NCBI RefSeq assembly: GCF_002847445.1
Contig: NZ_CP025430.1
Coordinates: forward strand, 1,550,001-1,614,000
DNA from: Paracoccus zhejiangensis
Lineage (GTDB): Bacteria > Pseudomonadota > Alphaproteobacteria > Rhodobacterales > Rhodobacteraceae
Direction of reading: 5' to 3'
DNA length: 64,000 bases
Shown here: piece after piece, positions 8,623-16,836 of the stretch
Layout of the letters: each line of letters opens with the position of its first letter
Position numbering within the stretch: the stretch's first letter is position 1
The notes under the pieces: generated by a model
What the model saw: the letters and a program-made list of their open reading frames with translations, nothing else
Database searches by the model: none
What the model was told of the DNA's origin: nothing
Translations under genes and position numbers: made by a program

Positions 8623-8689
8623 TGTGCAACGCCATCGGTACTGCACAGCTATTTTGTGAAACGCCCTCGGTGTTGCACAAAATAGCTGT
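8623..8689. repeat. Tandem palindromic repeats upstream of the AlpA-like gene
   Basis: Two 25-base copies of the form TGTG(C/A)A-N13-TGCACA (8623-8647 and 8655-8679) start 32 bases apart. The second copy is also part of a 14-bp perfect inverted repeat, ACAGCTATTTTGTG (8645-8658) against 8676-8689 with a 17-base spacer. There is no T-run after the stem, so an operator or recombination-accessory site is likelier than a terminator. It fills the 163-base gap before the AlpA-like gene. Confidence 0.6.
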
Positions 8690-8752
8690 TCTTCAGCTGA
8701 AAAATCGTGCGTAGAGAAGGGATCACCCGACATTCAGCGAAGGTGATCCACC

Positions 8753-9007
8753 ATGCCAATCCCCGCAAAATCAGGTCCAAATCTGACCCGACGCATCCCA
8801 CCCCGGAGCGAGGCGGTCGCCGATGCCGACGCCACTATCAAGGAGTTCTGCGCCGAGGTGCGCTGCTGCCCATCCTACGCGTGGTCGCTGATCAATGCCG
8901 GTGATGTAGTCGCCTACAAGGTCGGAGCGAGAGTCAAGATCACCCGCGCCAGCATCAACGCGATGAAAGAGCGCAACCGCATCAAGCCGAGGGGAATCCT
9001 CGCCTGA
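8753..9007 (+). CDS. AlpA/excisionase-like DNA-binding protein
   Basis: 84-aa protein with a MerR-like winged-helix core (TIKEFCAEVRCCPSYAW, then LINAGDVVAYKVGARVKITRASI) of the kind found in excisionases and P4 AlpA regulators. A GAAGGTGA ribosome-binding site lies 6 bases before the ATG. It sits between the integrase pair and the primase-helicase, and tandem palindromes lie just upstream, so it may control integrase expression or direct excision. Confidence 0.75.
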   Translation: MPIPAKSGPNLTRRIPPRSEAVADADATIKEFCAEVRCCPSYAWSLINAGDVVAYKVGARVKITRASINAMKERNRIKPRGILA

Positions 9008-9112
9008 GACGAGTCCGCCGTCCACGAGGGCGGCGCGAACCTCAACCGAGCCGGCAATAGTCCCCTGAGTTTCACCGACACAGTGCAACCAGACTCCACC
9101 ACGGATGGCATC

Positions 9113-12109
9113 ATGGCACATAAACCCGCACGATTGACCCGCATCGACACTATCGCCCCGAATAGCATTGGCAAGCGGGTGTGGCTTGTCGATGATCGTA
9201 AGCTGGGGAAAGGGGGAAAGCTTTGGCTCGCAAAGGGCACCGCCTTTCTAGAGACCGTTGCATCCCTCAGTGACTTTGCCGAGTTGCTGAAGGAATTGGA
9301 GCCCGGGCAAAGTGTACTGACCTACGGAATACCTAAAGCATCGGTGCCTGAGGCCGGGCTGCTTGTCCTCTCCAAGGGAAAGCTGGCATCCCACAAATGG
9401 CGGGGTGACAAGACGCCGGCGATCGCTCGATCGCGCGAAGATTTTACCTGCCCGGACGGTCCGGGGATCGCGCTTTTGGATCACGACCCGGACAAGGGCA
9501 AGCAGGGCAAACGACCCGAAGATCTGGTTGCTATCCTAGCCGAAGTCTGCCCAGAACTTGGGAGAACGCAATCGCTGTGGTTGCCGTCATCGTCGTCCCA
9601 TATCCATATCACCGCCACCGGTGAGGACCTGACCGGTCTCCGGGGCTTGCATGGGCATATCATGTTTGAGGAGGCATCTGATACTTCGCGGGCGATGATG
9701 GTGTTGCACAAGCGCCTGTGGTTGGCCGGGTATGGCGAAATACGGATAAGCGGATCGGGGCAACTTCTCGAACGCGGACTCTTCGACACTGCTGTGTGGC
9801 AGCCGGAGAGGCTGGACTTTGCCGCAGGTGCGAAATGCTCAAAGGATCTCGAGCAAAAACGTGGAGAACCCGTTTTGCTGAACCACGACGGTGCTCCCCT
9901 GTTCGATAGCCGGAGGGCCCTGCCGGATTTGAGCGAGGCCGATGAGGCACATTACCGGCAACTGGTCCGAGAGGCTAAGGCAGCGCGTGAGGCCGAGGGC
10001 CAAGCCGTCCGAGGGGCATGGGTGGACGTCAGGCTCGAAAACGAGATCCGGCGCGCACACCCAGAGTTGGGCGAGCGTCGCGTGCAGGTCAAAATGAGGA
10101 AGGCACAAAAGCGGCGCGACGAATTGATCAGGGTGGCTAAAGGAGAGGTCAAAGACCTTTCTCCTCAGCATTTGATCCATCTGAGCGAGAACGAGGTGGT
10201 GAGCGTTGCCGAGATCCTCAACGATCCCCAGCGCTACAAGCAGATGCCATGCTGTGACCCGATCGAGCCAGATTATCGAGATTGGGCGCGTTCGGCGACG
10301 ATCTTCGCCGAGGGGGGCATCATTTATTCCCATGCGCATGGCGCAGAAACCCGCTACCGGCTCGGGCCTCAAGAATTGCCGGATGCATCGGATCGCCGCG
10401 TTACCGTTGATCTGACTGACCCGGACATGGTGCTTGAAAACGTGCAGCAGCTCGAACGTCTCGTCGGGGAAGCCCATCTCGCCTTTGCGTTCGGTGGGAT
10501 CCCCTCCGTCCTACGACGCATGCAATCAGCCTATGCTCGGGTACCGGTCCTTGGCGAAGGCGGACTACCGATGCGGGACAAGGGTGGGGTGCTGGTTACC
10601 GCACCGACCCACCTCCTCCAAGCCGAGCCGCTGAGCGCCGCCGGCGCACATCTAGTTGCCGCAGATGTTGCGAGGTTCGTCAGAACAAAGCGCAACAACG
10701 AAGTGCTTTCCTGCCACCTGTGCGCTCCATATCCAAGCCTGATGGCCAAGGGATGGGGGGAGAGACTGCCGCCCTTGCGCGGCTTCGCATCTTATCCCGT
10801 CTGGCATGCAGGCGAGCTTTTGGTCGGGGATAACACCTACCATGCCGATACTTGCTTGATGTTGCAAACAGCGAGGCTGAACCTTGAGAATTTCGACAGC
10901 GTCGAAGACGCGTTGAAGTTCCTCCGTGACGCGTGGCTTGCAGATTTCCCCTTCGCAGCGCAGGAAGATCTCTCCGGAGCATTGATGGTGCCGATATCCA
11001 TCCTGATGGCCAAAACGACCTTGTCCAATGCGATGGGGCCGCCACTTTTCCTGATCACGGCCCCCAGCGCAGGCACAGGGAAAAGCCTGCTTGCTATGGG
11101 GTTGATCGCTGCCGTGACTGGAGAACTACCACCGTCGACGCATTATCCGGACAAGGAGGAAGAGCGCGAGAAAAGAATCACTGCTGCGATCATGGAAGGG
11201 CACCCAGCGCTGTTTCTCGACAACCTGAAGTCTGGGAGCTTCCTTGGGCGGGGTGATGTTGCACTGACCAAGCTGATCACTGACGTGGTCTGGTCTGGAC
11301 GAGTGCTGGGACAGAGCAAAATGTTCAAAGGGCCGGCCGGTATCGTGACAGTTGCGACGGGGAATAATGTCGTTGTCGACGGCGATATGGCTCGCCGGAC
11401 GATCAACATCCGACTCGATTTGCAGGGGGAGATTGCAGCCAGACGGGAGTTTAAGCATCCGCATTTCATCCGCTGGACCCTCGATAACCGTAGTCGAATC
11501 CTGGGTGCCCTGGTCAAGATCCTGCAGAACCCGATGGTAGTGCCACGGGGTAATATAGGGGGGTTCCCGGAATGGTCCGCCGCTGTAGCACAGCCGATCC
11601 TGTCCGTCTTGCCGGCTGACGGATTCTTTGAACCGTGGTTGGAGGCATCGGAGGAGGACGGAAAGGGTGTTCAACTACGGGAGGGATATCCGTTGGTCCA
11701 AGCTCTGTCATCCGTCCGCGTAGGAGAACAGAATGGCGTTTTTTCCATCAATGGCGGGTGGTTCACAGCGGCAGAAGCGATCGATCACCTAAATGACACG
11801 AGCTTGGCACACCTCCTTGTCGCGGCACTGAGAGAGAATGAGGTACCGACGGCGAAAGCACTGGCATTCCTGTTGAGGCGCAGTGCGGGGGTCACTTATG
11901 AGGGCGACCTCGGGAGCTACCGTGTCGAGACAGTGCGGCAAAACCTGGGAGCTAGAACTGACCGCAAGATTCGTCCGGTCTTCCGGATCAAGCGCCTCGG
12001 GTCATCAGCCGGCGCCGTGGGAAAGGTTCTCAGTCTTGGAGACAGGGTGTCACAAGCTAACGAACTGCTCCCCAAAAACCAAACTGGAAGCACAAACGAG
12101 GGGGATTGA
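9113..12109 (+). CDS. Primase-helicase replication protein (AEP-like primase plus P-loop helicase)
   Basis: A 998-aa protein that probably initiates replication of the excised element. Residues ~100-240 resemble an archaeo-eukaryotic primase domain: Asp123-x-Asp125 in LLDHDPDKG, SSHIHI with His163, then GLHGHIMFEE and SGSGQLLERG. A linker contains a charged coiled stretch at 270-345. The C-terminal half is a helicase with Walker A APSAGTGKS (650-658), Walker B ALFLDN (699-704) and an arginine patch MARRTINIR near 759-767. The ATG at 9113 lacks a strong ribosome-binding site; a GTG at 9083 is possible. Iteron clusters begin 8 bases past its stop, matching the rep-ori order of phage satellites. 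Confidence 0.82.
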   Translation: MAHKPARLTRIDTIAPNSIGKRVWLVDDRKLGKGGKLWLAKGTAFLETVASLSDFAELLKELEPGQSVLTYGIPKASVPEAGLLVLSKGKLASHKWRGDKTPAIARSREDFTCPDGPGIALLDHDPDKGKQGKRPEDLVAILAEVCPELGRTQSLWLPSSSSHIHITATGEDLTGLRGLHGHIMFEEASDTSRAMMVLHKRLWLAGYGEIRISGSGQLLERGLFDTAVWQPERLDFAAGAKCSKDLEQKRGEPVLLNHDGAPLFDSRRALPDLSEADEAHYRQLVREAKAAREAEGQAVRGAWVDVRLENEIRRAHPELGERRVQVKMRKAQKRRDELIRVAKGEVKDLSPQHLIHLSENEVVSVAEILNDPQRYKQMPCCDPIEPDYRDWARSATIFAEGGIIYSHAHGAETRYRLGPQELPDASDRRVTVDLTDPDMVLENVQQLERLVGEAHLAFAFGGIPSVLRRMQSAYARVPVLGEGGLPMRDKGGVLVTAPTHLLQAEPLSAAGAHLVAADVARFVRTKRNNEVLSCHLCAPYPSLMAKGWGERLPPLRGFASYPVWHAGELLVGDNTYHADTCLMLQTARLNLENFDSVEDALKFLRDAWLADFPFAAQEDLSGALMVPISILMAKTTLSNAMGPPLFLITAPSAGTGKSLLAMGLIAAVTGELPPSTHYPDKEEEREKRITAAIMEGHPALFLDNLKSGSFLGRGDVALTKLITDVVWSGRVLGQSKMFKGPAGIVTVATGNNVVVDGDMARRTINIRLDLQGEIAARREFKHPHFIRWTLDNRSRILGALVKILQNPMVVPRGNIGGFPEWSAAVAQPILSVLPADGFFEPWLEASEEDGKGVQLREGYPLVQALSSVRVGEQNGVFSINGGWFTAAEAIDHLNDTSLAHLLVAALRENEVPTAKALAFLLRRSAGVTYEGDLGSYRVETVRQNLGARTDRKIRPVFRIKRLGSSAGAVGKVLSLGDRVSQANELLPKNQTGSTNEGD

Positions 12110-12116
12110 GGTGAAA

Positions 12117-12276
12117 GTGCGCCAAGATGCGCCAAGTGCGCCGACGTTTACCCCCTCAGCAAATCTCTTCGGCGCATCTCTATCATTCGTAATGAGCGAA
12201 TAGCGGCAGGTATATGTGGTTGGCATGCTGAGGAAAGCCTGGCGCACTTGGCGCATCTTGGCGCATCTTGGCGCAC
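12117..12276. other. Candidate replication origin: opposed iteron clusters
   Basis: Left cluster 12117-12142 holds TGCGCCAAGA, TGCGCCAAG and TGCGCC at about 10-base steps. Right cluster 12239-12276 holds four TGGCGCA units in the opposite orientation at exact 10-base steps. The arms match over 25 of 26 bases. The ~95-base centre is less GC-rich and includes ATTCG-N7-CGAAT and one more GGCGCATCT. Position right after the primase-helicase gene supports an origin; a large transcription-stopping hairpin is the alternative. Confidence 0.55.
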
Positions 12277-12414
12277 TCGTCCATTCGACCACGGAATCAA
12301 GCAAGGGATCATAGACCAGTTGATCTACTCCAATGATGCAACCTGCCAAGAGCCGAAGAGCAATTCGGCGTTTGATGATGCCAGCATCTCAGAATGAGGT
12401 ATAATAAAACCTCA

Positions 12415-12436
12415 CCCCGTCGCGCAAGCGGCGGGG
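12415..12436. terminator. Terminator-like hairpin
   Basis: 9-bp stem CCCCGTCGC/GCGGCGGGG (one G-T pair) with a GCAA loop. On the minus strand it is followed by GAGGTTTTATT. No gene is visible between 12277 and the IS256 element except this hairpin. Confidence 0.35.
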
Positions 12437-12535
12437 CCTTATGTCGTTCTTAGATAGCGTACTTTCTTATATTTAGGTGTATCCGTGTGGCGTGTCTGCC
12501 CTGACGATGCTGGTCCTGGGCTGATAATGTTCATG

Positions 12536-13913
12536 GTTAGCGTCCGCGGACGTGGTGTAATTTCTACGCCTTCATCGGTGTAATCCCGGGTGGCCATCGA
12601 GGTGTATGGTCGAGGTGGAGTTTCGACGCTTCAACCACGAACCTTACGGAGACCCCGATGACCAAGACCAACATGGACCTGTCCGAGCTTCTGGCCAAGC
12701 ATGATCAGGGCGATTTCCTGCGCGGCATTGCCGAGGCCGTTCTTCAGCTGATCATGGAGAGTGATGTCGACGGCCTGATCGGCGCCGGCCGGCATGAACG
12801 CAGCGGCGAACGCACGACCTGGCGCAACGGGTATCGAGAGCGCGCTCTCGATACCCGTTTGGGCACGCTGAACCTGCGGGTGCCGAAGCTCCGGAAGGGC
12901 AGCTATTTCCCCGGCTTCCTCGAAGCCCGGAAGACCTCGGAACAGGCGCTGGTCGCGGTGATCCAGGAAGCCTGGATCGGTGGCGTCTCGACCCGTCGCG
13001 TCGACGAGTTGGTGCAGGCCATGGGGCTGTCGGGCATCTCCAAGAGCACCGTGTCCAAGCTGTGCAAGGACATCGACGAAAGGGTCGGCGAGTTCCTGAA
13101 CCGGCCGCTGACCGGCGATTGGCCCTATCTCTGGCTGGATGCCACCTATCTGAAGGTCCGGCAGGGCGGCCGTATCGTGCCGGTGGCGGCGATAATCGCC
13201 GTGGCCGCGAACACCGAGGGGCGCAGGGAAATCATCGGTCTGGGCATCGGTCCTTCTGAGGCCGAAACCTTCTGGACAGAGTTCCTGCGCTCGCTGAAGG
13301 CGCGCGGCCTCGGTGGGGTCCGCTTGGTCATCAGCGACGCCCACACCGGTCTCAAGGCCGCCATCGCCCGGGTGTTCGAAGCGACGTGGCAGCGGTGCCG
13401 CGTTCACTGGATGCGCAATGCCCTCGCTCATGTTTCGCGCGGCCAGCACACCGTCATCGCAGCCGCGATCCGGCAGGCCTTCGACCAGCCCGACCGTGCC
13501 CATGCCGGCGAAACCTGGCGCAAGGTGGCCGAGCAGTTGCGCCCGAGATGGCCAAAGCTGGCCGACCTCATGGACGAAAGCGAGCACGATGTGCTGGCCT
13601 ACATGTCCTTCCCTCGCCAGCACCGCACCAAACTGCACTCGACCAACCCGATCGAGCGTCTGAACAAGGAAGTGAAACGCCGCGCCGACGTCGTCGGGAT
13701 CTTCCCCAACGAGGCCTCCATCATGCGCCTGATCGGTGCCGTCCTCTTCGAACAAAACGACGAGTGGCAGACTGCAAGCCGCTACATGATGGTCGAGGCC
13801 TTCGCCCAGATCGACAAGGAGGAGATCGATCCCATTCTTAGCATCACAACGAAAGCCGCCTAATCATGCCCTCAGGCCATCCGAGAAATTACACCACCTT
13901 GACGGACGTGACC
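12536..13913 (+). mobile_element. Intact IS256-family insertion sequence
   Basis: 1378 bp. Imperfect terminal inverted repeats share the inner TGGTGTAATTTCT (left end about 12536-12565, right end 13884-13913). An identical 8-bp target duplication, TGTTCATG, flanks it at 12528-12535 and 13914-13921, the size normal for IS256. It landed just upstream of the IS66 orfA. One intact transposase gene is inside. Confidence 0.9.
12658..13863 (+). CDS. IS256-family transposase
   Basis: 401-aa DDE transposase of the mutator/IS256 type. Catalytic residues are Asp161 (YLWLDATYLKV), Asp227 (RLVISDAHTG) and Glu333 (HSTNPIERLNKEVKRR). GGAGACC precedes the ATG. The frame is complete and both ends of the element are present, so it may still be active. 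Confidence 0.95.
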   Translation: MTKTNMDLSELLAKHDQGDFLRGIAEAVLQLIMESDVDGLIGAGRHERSGERTTWRNGYRERALDTRLGTLNLRVPKLRKGSYFPGFLEARKTSEQALVAVIQEAWIGGVSTRRVDELVQAMGLSGISKSTVSKLCKDIDERVGEFLNRPLTGDWPYLWLDATYLKVRQGGRIVPVAAIIAVAANTEGRREIIGLGIGPSEAETFWTEFLRSLKARGLGGVRLVISDAHTGLKAAIARVFEATWQRCRVHWMRNALAHVSRGQHTVIAAAIRQAFDQPDRAHAGETWRKVAEQLRPRWPKLADLMDESEHDVLAYMSFPRQHRTKLHSTNPIERLNKEVKRRADVVGIFPNEASIMRLIGAVLFEQNDEWQTASRYMMVEAFAQIDKEEIDPILSITTKAA

Positions 13914-13928
13914 TGTTCATGCTCGGGA

Positions 13929-14357
13929 ATGGACATCTTGAGGCACGCTATGGCGGGCACGAAGGGGCACTGGAACCGGTTCTGGTCGGCTGAGGAGAAG
14001 CGATCGATCTGCCTGCAAACACGCGCGCCGGGTGTTTCTGTCGCGCAAGTTGCGCGGCGCTATTCGATGAACTCGAACCTGCTCTTCACCTGGCTGAGAG
14101 ATCCGCGGTTTGCACCGGCTGATGACAAAGCGCCGAGTATTGCCGCCGATGGTGACGTGTTTCTGCCGGTCGAAATCTCCGTATCGCCCGCAGGACCGCA
14201 TTCGACGGATGACGCTGTCGAGACGCCTCGATCTTCAGAGGGCAGGATCCTTGCTCAACGGGTCGACATCTCGCTGTCCGACGGGCGGCGGATCCTGATT
14301 GAGGGTCCGACGAGCCTGCCGGCGGTTCTGGGGCTGGTTCAGGGCCTGTTGCAATAA
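13929..14357 (+). CDS. tnpA: IS66-family OrfA (TnpA), helix-turn-helix accessory protein
   Basis: 142 aa. The N-terminal helix-turn-helix HWNRFWSAEEKRSICLQ…VAQVARRYSMNSNLLFTWLRD and the C-terminal VDISLSDGRRILIEGP pattern are typical of IS66 OrfA. The gene looks complete, but its upstream region has been separated from it by the IS256 insertion 8 bases before the ATG. The following tnpB is cut after 16 codons, so the IS66 element is dead. Confidence 0.8.
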   Translation: MDILRHAMAGTKGHWNRFWSAEEKRSICLQTRAPGVSVAQVARRYSMNSNLLFTWLRDPRFAPADDKAPSIAADGDVFLPVEISVSPAGPHSTDDAVETPRSSEGRILAQRVDISLSDGRRILIEGPTSLPAVLGLVQGLLQ

Positions 14358-14362
14358 TCCCA

Positions 14363-14413
14363 GTGCCGAGCAACACTAGGATCTGGCTTGCTGTCGGGGT
14401 TACGGAAGCATGA
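14363..14413 (+). pseudogene. IS66 OrfB (TnpB) fragment
   Basis: GTG start followed by PSNTRIWLAVGVTEA and a stop. The first 14 residues match the usual TnpB opening (RIWLAVGVTD); the rest is missing at a junction with IS3-derived sequence. Confidence 0.65.
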
Positions 14414-14446
14414 AACGGATCACCTATACATAAAAGACCTGACACT

Positions 14447-14555
14447 CTCGTCGGTGAAGCTGGCCAACTCCCGCGGCGACAGCTCATGCTCATCCAGGGC
14501 CAGCTCGATGATCTGGCCCCGCACCCCATCGGGGATGCGGTTCCAGACCCGGCAA
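14447..14555 (-). pseudogene. IS3-family transposase fragment
   Basis: Encodes RVWNRIPDGVRGQIIELALDE then HELSPRELA-FTDE, a segment typical of IS3-family OrfB proteins. No start, catalytic core or end is present. It lies between the IS66 remnant and the DUF2971 gene; 14556-14628 holds nothing else recognisable. Confidence 0.65.
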
Positions 14556-14628
14556 GAAAGGTCAGCCTTGACTGAGGCGATTAGAGAAACAGTTCGGACA
14601 CTAACTTCATCCGACAGATAGCCGCGAG

Positions 14629-15375
14629 CTAGCCCACGGTGCTGTAAACTGGTGGCGCCCAATCCGGCGGGTCATACATCTTCGAACGCTTGATCTCTCC
14701 AGCAAAGCCCGTCTCCCTTTTGAGACGAGCTTTGTCTTTCGTCCATTCTGCACGGTCCCTGTTCGGATCGGCCATAATTTGCGTGACCATGTTGTGAGGG
14801 TCCACATCGTACCGGTACAGCCCTTTGTCGTGATACTCCTCTGCCTTACCGAAAAACAGAAGCCGCACTTCATTCTCATGCTTGAACGCATTGCGCTTCA
14901 GCAGCAGAGGGCGTGCAAGATCTTCCGCTGAGATAGACAACTGCCCACCGGCGCAGATAATGCCCTTCAGCTCCTTCTCGGTCTTGTACAGAACTTTGCC
15001 TAGGAAGCAGGTATCTTGCGGCATCTCGGGATGCGCGTTGACCAGAGCGGTGAGCAATTTTCGCGGAGTAGATTTGATGCGCAGGAAGCGCTGAGACGCA
15101 TCATTGGCGTAGATACCCCACATGGCCTCGGACCGGGCGTGCCTGGTCCAGCACTGACCGACGAAATCGTTTTTGAAACCGTAGTTAAAGCGCTCGCCGT
15201 CCAGAACGCCGCCTAGGGCCATTTGGAAATTTTCAAACTTGTCCTTCCAGTTATGTATCTGGCTCAAAACATTCCGCCGTTCCGTAAATAACCGGATTAC
15301 ATGCTCCTCCTTCATGATCCGGTAGATGGGCTTGTCGCGTTCAGTTTCGGTAAGATTCAGAAAGTTCAGCGTCAA
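14629..15375 (-). CDS. DUF2971 family protein
   Basis: 248-aa protein with the DUF2971 pattern: PIYRIMKEEHVIRLF near the start, WKDKFENF, then CWTRHARSEAMWGIYAN and an RLLFFGK segment. Biochemical function is unknown; members are common in mobile and defence-rich regions. A TTG at 15375 is the likely start because homology begins soon after and an in-frame TAG lies 12 codons upstream; an ATG at 15315 is the alternative. No clear ribosome-binding site. Confidence 0.7.
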   Translation of the reverse strand: MTLNFLNLTETERDKPIYRIMKEEHVIRLFTERRNVLSQIHNWKDKFENFQMALGGVLDGERFNYGFKNDFVGQCWTRHARSEAMWGIYANDASQRFLRIKSTPRKLLTALVNAHPEMPQDTCFLGKVLYKTEKELKGIICAGGQLSISAEDLARPLLLKRNAFKHENEVRLLFFGKAEEYHDKGLYRYDVDPHNMVTQIMADPNRDRAEWTKDKARLKRETGFAGEIKRSKMYDPPDWAPPVYSTVG

Positions 15376-15600
15376 GAAGATACCCCAAATGTGTGCCGCA
15401 AATTCATCCTAGAACAGTCGACAGAAATCAAAAAAGAACCCAACTTTGTGTTGGCGCCGGTCTTGGTACGACACGCTCTGCAAATTGAAACTTCTTGTTT
15501 CACCAAACCGTCTACGGACCTCCGCAATACGGCTCGATCTTTAACCTGCTTGGTGACTGCCTTGTCGTATTTGACCCCATAGTGGCGGAGTGGGATCCAA

Positions 15601-16146
15601 TCAGCATGCCAGCAATCGGTAGACCGAAGACCGAGCAACTCCCAACCGCTTGGCGATCTCAGTTGGGCTGAGACCGTCGACCTCCTTCAATTGTTTCACC
15701 TGCGCCGGATCGATCGACGCCTTGCGCCCCTTGTAGACGCCCTCGGCCTTCGCCTTGGCAATGCCTTCCATCTGACGTTCACGGCGCAGGTTGGTCTCGA
15801 ACTCAGCGAAGACCCCCAGCATCTGGAAAAACGCCTTGCCTGCCGCAGTGCTGGTATCCACGGGCTGCTCGGTGGCCTTCAATGCCACGCCCTTGACCTC
15901 AAGCTGCCGAGCGATACTCGAGAGGTCATCCATCGACCTGGCCAGTCGATCCAGCCGTGTCACGACCAGCGTGTCCCCTTCCCGCATGAACTGGTGCAGG
16001 GTACGCAATTCATCACGCCCCTGCAGCTTCGCGCCGCTGACCTTCTCCTCACGGATGGTGTCGCACCCTGCGGCCTTCAGTGCCTCGCGCTGAATGGTCA
16101 GGTCTTGGTCAGCAGTCGACACGCGGGCGTAACCGTAGATCTTCAT
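15601..16146 (-). CDS. tnpR: Serine recombinase (TnpR-type resolvase)
   Basis: 181 aa. The N-terminal catalytic domain has Ser10 in YGYARVSTADQ, then VTRLDRLARSMDDL and FFQMLGVFAEFETNLRRERQ. A C-terminal helix-turn-helix (LSPTEIAKRLGVARSSVYRLL) binds DNA. A res-like site lies directly upstream. In Tn3-type transposons a tnpA gene would be on the other side of res, but none is present, so this is an orphan resolution module. It could still recombine with another res copy in the genome. Confidence 0.9.
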   Translation of the reverse strand: MKIYGYARVSTADQDLTIQREALKAAGCDTIREEKVSGAKLQGRDELRTLHQFMREGDTLVVTRLDRLARSMDDLSSIARQLEVKGVALKATEQPVDTSTAAGKAFFQMLGVFAEFETNLRRERQMEGIAKAKAEGVYKGRKASIDPAQVKQLKEVDGLSPTEIAKRLGVARSSVYRLLAC

Positions 16147-16185
16147 GGATCTGTCCTTTTAGGATCTAGACCCATCCCTAATGAC

Positions 16186-16269
16186 GTCCGATGAATAAAA
16201 ATTCAATCCTATTCGGACACAAAAACTGTCCGATCATGGAGCGCTTATAGGGTATACTCATGTAGGACA
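16186..16269. promoter_or_regulatory. res-like resolution site
   Basis: Inverted half-sites GTCCGAT (16186-16192) and TCGGACA (16213-16219), then TGTCCGAT (16227-16234) and AGGACA (16264-16269) form two dyads upstream of tnpR. The layout and half-site sequence match Tn3-family res subsites; the tnpR promoter probably overlaps them. Confidence 0.7.
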
Positions 16270-16302
16270 CTCGAACCAGGCAAGGACGCTTTGGAAAACG
16301 AC

Positions 16303-16368
16303 AAAAGCCCCGCACTTGTCGGGGCGGGTGTTAGTGGTCAGTGGGAGCGTTGGTTGCGGGGGTTGGAT
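16303..16368 (-). other. tRNA-Met-like 3' end with its terminator (attachment-site scar)
   Basis: On the minus strand 16351-16368 reads ATCCAACCCCCGCAACCA, the 3' end expected of a (f)Met-type tRNA including CCA. It is preceded by CGTTGGC where the T-loop should be, so the gene is broken in the T-arm. Downstream (16308-16326) the stem GCCCCG/CGGGGC followed by TTTTG looks like a native tRNA terminator. This is the signature of an old integrase target. Confidence 0.5.
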
Positions 16369-16425
16369 GCCAACGATCATTTTTTTTTCGACACGTGGGC
16401 ATAAACATAGTCGACCGAACTGAGC

Positions 16426-16449
16426 GTTCGAATCCCGCATGCTCCGCCA
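16426..16449 (+). other. tRNA-Ser-like 3' end fragment
   Basis: GTTCGAATCCCGC then ATGCTCCGCCA matches the T-loop, acceptor strand and CCA of a tRNA with a TCCGCCA end, as in tRNA-Ser. The 5' side of the T-stem does not pair, and there is no rest of a tRNA. It leads directly into repeat copy A. Confidence 0.45.
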
Positions 16450-16816
16450 TCATCCCTGTTGCGAACACGGACAGGCGCCCATCGCGGCGCTGAAATAGTC
16501 GCGTTTTCAAAGGGCTTTGCCTCCCCCATGCGAACCTGTGAGACTGCGCCTCAGGCCCGATCCGGGCTCTGAACGGCCTTTCGTCTCTGTTCGGGCGAAC
16601 CTCGTTGAATTCGGTTCGGTCGAATTTTTCCACGCATTTCCAATGGCCTGAGTTTCCACCCCGCCAAAACTTCGGTCCTTGTGTTGATCCCCTTCGAGAG
16701 GAACAGAGCCGCAACACGCGAGAGGCGCAGCTGCTGGGTGCGCTGGCCGAATGGCGCGTAGCGATGACGGTGATTTGCCGGGGTCAAGCTGGAAAGCCGT
16801 GATGACAAAAGGACTT
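16442..16816 (+). repeat. ~375-bp direct repeat, copy A
   Basis: Starts CTCCGCCATCATCCCTGTTG and ends ACAAAAGGACTT; about 85% identical by eye to 35707-36082. It has no convincing gene. Both copies open with a tRNA-like CTCCGCCA. Together they bracket the region holding the tail fragments and the BREX operon. Confidence 0.8.
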
Positions 16817-16836
16817 CACGCCCATAGCCTGGCGGA

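Noticed and set aside
15372..15638. 88-codon minus-strand frame between tnpR and the DUF2971 gene
   Set aside because: No ribosome-binding site or recognisable sequence; it overlaps the ends of both neighbours.
16356..16388. Plus-strand terminator GTTGG/CCAAC plus T-run
   Set aside because: It could terminate transcription, but the stem is better explained as the T-arm of the tRNA remnant and no plus-strand gene ends there.
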